DNA of 14,422 nt from CAIXYX01 sp043806415. GTDB lineage: Archaea > Micrarchaeota > Micrarchaeia > Anstonellales > Anstonellaceae. Under the pieces are notes generated by a model that saw nothing but the letters and a program-made list of their open reading frames with translations, had not been told where the DNA came from and made no database searches. Positions 11,982 through 14,422 of the stretch are shown here, one piece after another. Where the stretch lies: positions 1-14,422 of the forward strand of contig JAZDHB010000061.1 in NCBI GenBank assembly GCA_043806415.1. Reading direction: 5' to 3'. Numbering within the stretch: the first letter of the stretch is position 1; each line of letters begins with the position of its first letter. The translations under genes and the position numbers were made by a program.

Positions 11982-13587
11982 CTAATACCACCAATGAAAC
12001 GACCTTGTCCGTGCCCACGCCCAGGCTCCGGGCCTGCAGGCGCGCGAAAATCTTCACCAGCTGCGGATCCGGGACGCCCAGCCCCCGCAGGAAGGAGAGA
12101 ATGGCCGAGCGCTCGAATCCGTATGAGGTGAGCATCCGCGAGAGCTCCTCCACGCCCAGCGAGCGGTCGGCGGATTCGAACGCCTCGCTGATGGATTGGA
12201 TCTGCGCGTCCGAGCAGCCGGCGCGCCAGAGGCGCTTGCGAAAAATCTCGCGGTCCATGTCAATCTCCATCTTGTCCACCTCCAGGCGCCACTTCGAGCG
12301 CGGCTCTTCCCCCTCGATCCTTGATATGACGAACGGCCCGTCGAACGGGCCGGGCTTCTCGAAAGCCATGCGCACGAGCGCCTGCCCCACCCCGTAGCGC
12401 TCCATCTCCATGATGGTCTGCGGCGGGCAGTGCATGGACTGGCCGACGAACTGCCGAAATTCGGCGAGCATGAGCCTGAAGGCGAGCACCGTGCCGGCGT
12501 TCGAGAGGACGGTCTTGGAGAGGTCGGTCGGGTTCTGGCTGGCCACCACGAGGCCGAAGGCGTATTTGCGCCCCTCGCGCAGGATGGCCACCAGATCCGA
12601 GCGCTCGTCCTGCGCGATCTTCCACGCCTCGTCCGCGACCACGATGAGCTCGAGCCGGCGCGAGGCCGACCAGCCTTGCGCGCGCATGCGCTCTTTTAGG
12701 AATTGCAGGATGGTGAGGCCCGCCAGCGAGCGGTGCGCCTCGCTGGGCAGGCCGGACAGGTCGACGGATACCAGGCCCGACCCCACCAGCTGATCAAGGC
12801 GCACGCCGCCCTCGCGCGAGAGGTAGTCCGCGCCCGGGGCGCAGAACGCCTCGATGGTCTGGACGGCCGCCTCCAGATCCTCGTCGCCCTTGCGGGAGGG
12901 CATGCGGGACTTGAGCTCGGATAGCACGTCCTTGAGCACAGGCATGCGCCGAGTGCGGGCGGATGCCAGGACCTCGTTCTCAAGGGGCAGATGCTTCTTG
13001 GCATAGGCGCGCTCGAGCGCGGCCTTGATCTCGCGCGCCTGCCTCGGGTGCTTGCCCAGGTCGGTGAGGATTTGCAGGGCGCCGAGCACCTGCTCGATGC
13101 GCATGCGCGGCGTGGATGCGGAGAGATGGCGGCCGGACCCGTCTTTGGAAGCGGCGAGGCTCTTTTTCTTCGCGACGGGCGCGCGGGGGTGCGGGGCAGC
13201 GGCCTGCGTCAAGTCCAGGATGTTGAGCGAATGCTCCTGACCGAGCCGGACAACCCGCCCGCCGGACCGCTTGACCCAAGGTGTGTATTCGCCCGCCCAG
13301 TCCAGGATGAGGGCGTCCGTGCCCCAGTGCTGGTGCGCGCGCGTGATGAACGTCTTGACGAAATAGGATTTGCCGCTGCCGGTCATGCCCATGACGGCCA
13401 CGTGCGGGTTGGCCAGGCGCTTGAAATCCCAGTAGACGGGCGTGCGCAAGGTGGCCGTGCGGCCCAGGTAGATGCCCTCGCCGGGCGGGCCCATCAGCTC
13501 CGATGCCAGCGGCTCGGACGGGCGCAGGAAGAAACGCCGGCGCGCCAGCTCCGAGGAGAGGACGTTCTGCACGTTCAGGCGGCCCAT
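11956..13587 (-). CDS. VirB4/HerA-superfamily ATPase (DUF87-like motor), 543 aa
   Basis: A RecA-fold ATPase of the FtsK/HerA/VirB4 group, which power DNA or protein transfer across membranes. Seen: Walker A GMTGSGKS at 67-74, a beta strand ALILDWAGEYTPWV (92-105) as in this group, Walker B LIVVADEAW at 314-322 with Asp319 and Glu320, ILREGRKYAFGLVVASQNP (335-353) with the sensor Gln351, and LSNAGTVLAFRL (361-372). Residues about 127-160 are a Lys/Ala/Ser-rich insertion. After the motor, about 440-543 forms a helical tail that is not typical of the family. The protein has no transmembrane segment and lacks the usual 200-residue VirB4 N-terminal domain; that domain appears to be encoded by the gene just upstream. 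GGAGGG lies 8 nt before ATG 13587. Confidence 0.85.
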   Translation of the reverse strand: MGRLNVQNVLSSELARRRFFLRPSEPLASELMGPPGEGIYLGRTATLRTPVYWDFKRLANPHVAVMGMTGSGKSYFVKTFITRAHQHWGTDALILDWAGEYTPWVKRSGGRVVRLGQEHSLNILDLTQAAAPHPRAPVAKKKSLAASKDGSGRHLSASTPRMRIEQVLGALQILTDLGKHPRQAREIKAALERAYAKKHLPLENEVLASARTRRMPVLKDVLSELKSRMPSRKGDEDLEAAVQTIEAFCAPGADYLSREGGVRLDQLVGSGLVSVDLSGLPSEAHRSLAGLTILQFLKERMRAQGWSASRRLELIVVADEAWKIAQDERSDLVAILREGRKYAFGLVVASQNPTDLSKTVLSNAGTVLAFRLMLAEFRQFVGQSMHCPPQTIMEMERYGVGQALVRMAFEKPGPFDGPFVISRIEGEEPRSKWRLEVDKMEIDMDREIFRKRLWRAGCSDAQIQSISEAFESADRSLGVEELSRMLTSYGFERSAILSFLRGLGVPDPQLVKIFARLQARSLGVGTDKVVSLVVLDDSSKKSA

Positions 13588-13650
13588 TCAGGAATCCCTC
13601 CAGCCAGCCATGAGAATCCTGAGCATCATGCAAATCGCATCCTTGTTTTT

Positions 13651-14422
13651 TTAGAACGTCCGGTCGGCCATGTCGGCGCTCGATGGCGGGCTCCATCGCT
13701 CCCACTCGAAGCACGCGAGCAGCTCGTCCCCGCAGAGGGGATAGACGTTGCAGGAGAGGGCGTTGGAGAGCACGGCCGAGGATTCCTGCGCCTGCGCGCG
13801 CACCCGGGCGAGCGCCTCCTCGCGCGTGAGCCCGGAGGCGGTGGTGGAGGCGTAGGCCAGCACCTGCATGGGTTTCTCGCCCCCGCTCAGGCGCCCGATC
13901 TGGGCCGTGAGGGCCTCGATCTGGCGCTCCAGGTACGCGGCGTCGTCCGAATCGTGCTTCCCTTTCAGCTGTGCCTTCTTGTGCTCGGCGAGGCTGCGCT
14001 TCTCCTCCAGCTTCTGGACGTAATCGCCCTGGTCGAGGGCGCACACCAGCATGGACAGCTTGACCGGATAGCGCAATGAGGAGACCGCGCGCTCGAACAT
14101 CTCCATGAGCATGGATTTCTGCTCGCTGGACTTGAACGAGGCCGTGTCGCGCAGCTCGACGGCCATGAAGACGGAGGCGAAATAGCCCTCGCCGGCCTTC
14201 TTGATGAGCACGTCCTGCCCGGCGGGCAGCTCGTAGGGATCGCAGAACAGGGATTTGCCGCTCGCGCCGGAGAGGAGCGGGCCGAGCCAATAGCCCCACT
14301 TCCACACGAGCAGGGAGGCCAGGAAGAGGGCGGCCGCCGGCAGGGCCAGGACGGCGGATCCGAAATAGGCGCAGGCCGCGAGGCTGAGCGCGCCGCCGGC
14401 CAGGGCGGCGAGGGTGACGGGT
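13651..14422 (-). CDS. Membrane protein resembling PrgI plus VirB4 N-terminal domain (5' end beyond the window)
   Basis: The frame stays open to the window edge: a GTG at 14307 could start it, but upstream codons encode PVTLAALAGGALSLAACAYF, then SAVLALPAAALFLASLLVW, two membrane helices that continue straight into the protein. At least 256 aa are visible. After the helices comes a soluble domain: GEGYFASVFMAVELRD, SSEQKSMLMEMFERAVSSLR, YPVKLSMLVCALD, a charged coiled coil (LEEKRSLAEHKKAQLKGK), MQVLAYASTTASGLTREEAL and NVYPLCGDELLACFEWERW. The order matches the N-terminal domain of VirB4/TraC-type ATPases, preceded by a PrgI-like two-helix segment as in Gram-positive conjugation systems. The ATPase half follows in the next gene, 63 nt downstream. 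The fold assignment is by pattern only and carries moderate uncertainty. Confidence 0.65.
   Translation of the reverse strand, partial: PVTLAALAGGALSLAACAYFGSAVLALPAAALFLASLLVWKWGYWLGPLLSGASGKSLFCDPYELPAGQDVLIKKAGEGYFASVFMAVELRDTASFKSSEQKSMLMEMFERAVSSLRYPVKLSMLVCALDQGDYVQKLEEKRSLAEHKKAQLKGKHDSDDAAYLERQIEALTAQIGRLSGGEKPMQVLAYASTTASGLTREEALARVRAQAQESSAVLSNALSCNVYPLCGDELLACFEWERWSPPSSADMADRTF

Noticed and set aside
13588..13627. Mini-ORF of about 13 codons ending in TGA just before the ATPase start (leader peptide)
   Set aside because: The frame MMLRILMAGWRDS is too short to support; no regulatory codons or attenuator-like hairpins are visible, and a GGAGGG site serves the ATPase directly.
12980..14305. 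441-codon - strand frame overlapping the ATPase and membrane genes
   Set aside because: It is frame-shifted relative to two motif-supported genes; Arg/Gly/Pro-rich without any recognisable pattern.

Overview
The window looks like a piece of an archaeal chromosome, G+C-rich in its genes with AT-rich promoter islands. The signs are TATA boxes of the type TTTAAATATA about 35-50 nt upstream of starts, ribosome-binding sites matching GGTGA or GGAGG, a short archaeal/eukaryotic-type phenylalanyl-tRNA synthetase beta chain, a two-subunit archaeal-type isopropylmalate/homoaconitate hydro-lyase, and a secreted protein with one C-terminal membrane anchor. A DPANN-type lineage (for example Diapherotrites or Micrarchaeota) is a reasonable guess, but the sequence alone does not prove it.

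Layout. Positions 1-914 hold two small unrecognised genes on +. Both lie behind almost identical 22-bp promoters, and the second ends at a GC hairpin followed by a T-tract. A YkgJ-type cysteine-cluster protein follows (928-1641, +) and meets the next gene tail to tail with a 6-bp overlap. Positions 1636-6225 (-) form a five-gene amino-acid operon, in transcription order: an isopropylmalate/homocitrate synthase-family enzyme, a stand-alone Lrp-type RAM ligand-binding domain, the hydro-lyase large subunit, its small subunit, and an isopropylmalate/homoisocitrate dehydrogenase. Together these make a full 2-oxoacid chain-elongation module (condensation, isomerisation, oxidative decarboxylation). 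It serves lysine (alpha-aminoadipate), leucine or a related pathway; the residues give mixed signals about which.

This operon has been remodelled by a G/C-run palindromic repeat. One copy lies in frame in the 5' end of the small-subunit gene. A second lies at the 5' end of the large-subunit gene, flanked by a 43-bp direct duplication that carries the start codon and first codons, so the reading frame was rebuilt rather than destroyed. A third, decayed copy may explain a Pro/Ser-rich insertion in the dehydrogenase.

Positions 6226-8886 hold the operon promoter with a possible operator, then a divergent pair of envelope proteins: a lipoprotein with a coiled coil on - and a secreted, C-terminally anchored beta-domain protein on +, sharing an AT-rich promoter region. 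Positions 8887-8998 are a convergent intergenic region rich in small hairpins.

Positions 8999-14422 (-) are a tightly packed operon running in from the right edge: a membrane protein resembling a PrgI-like segment joined to a VirB4 N-terminal domain (cut by the window edge), a VirB4/HerA-type ATPase, a coiled-coil/winged-helix protein, a small very basic protein overlapping it by ATGA, and pheT. The first two look like a VirB4 split into a membrane half and a motor half. No tRNA, rRNA, CRISPR array or transposase gene was seen.
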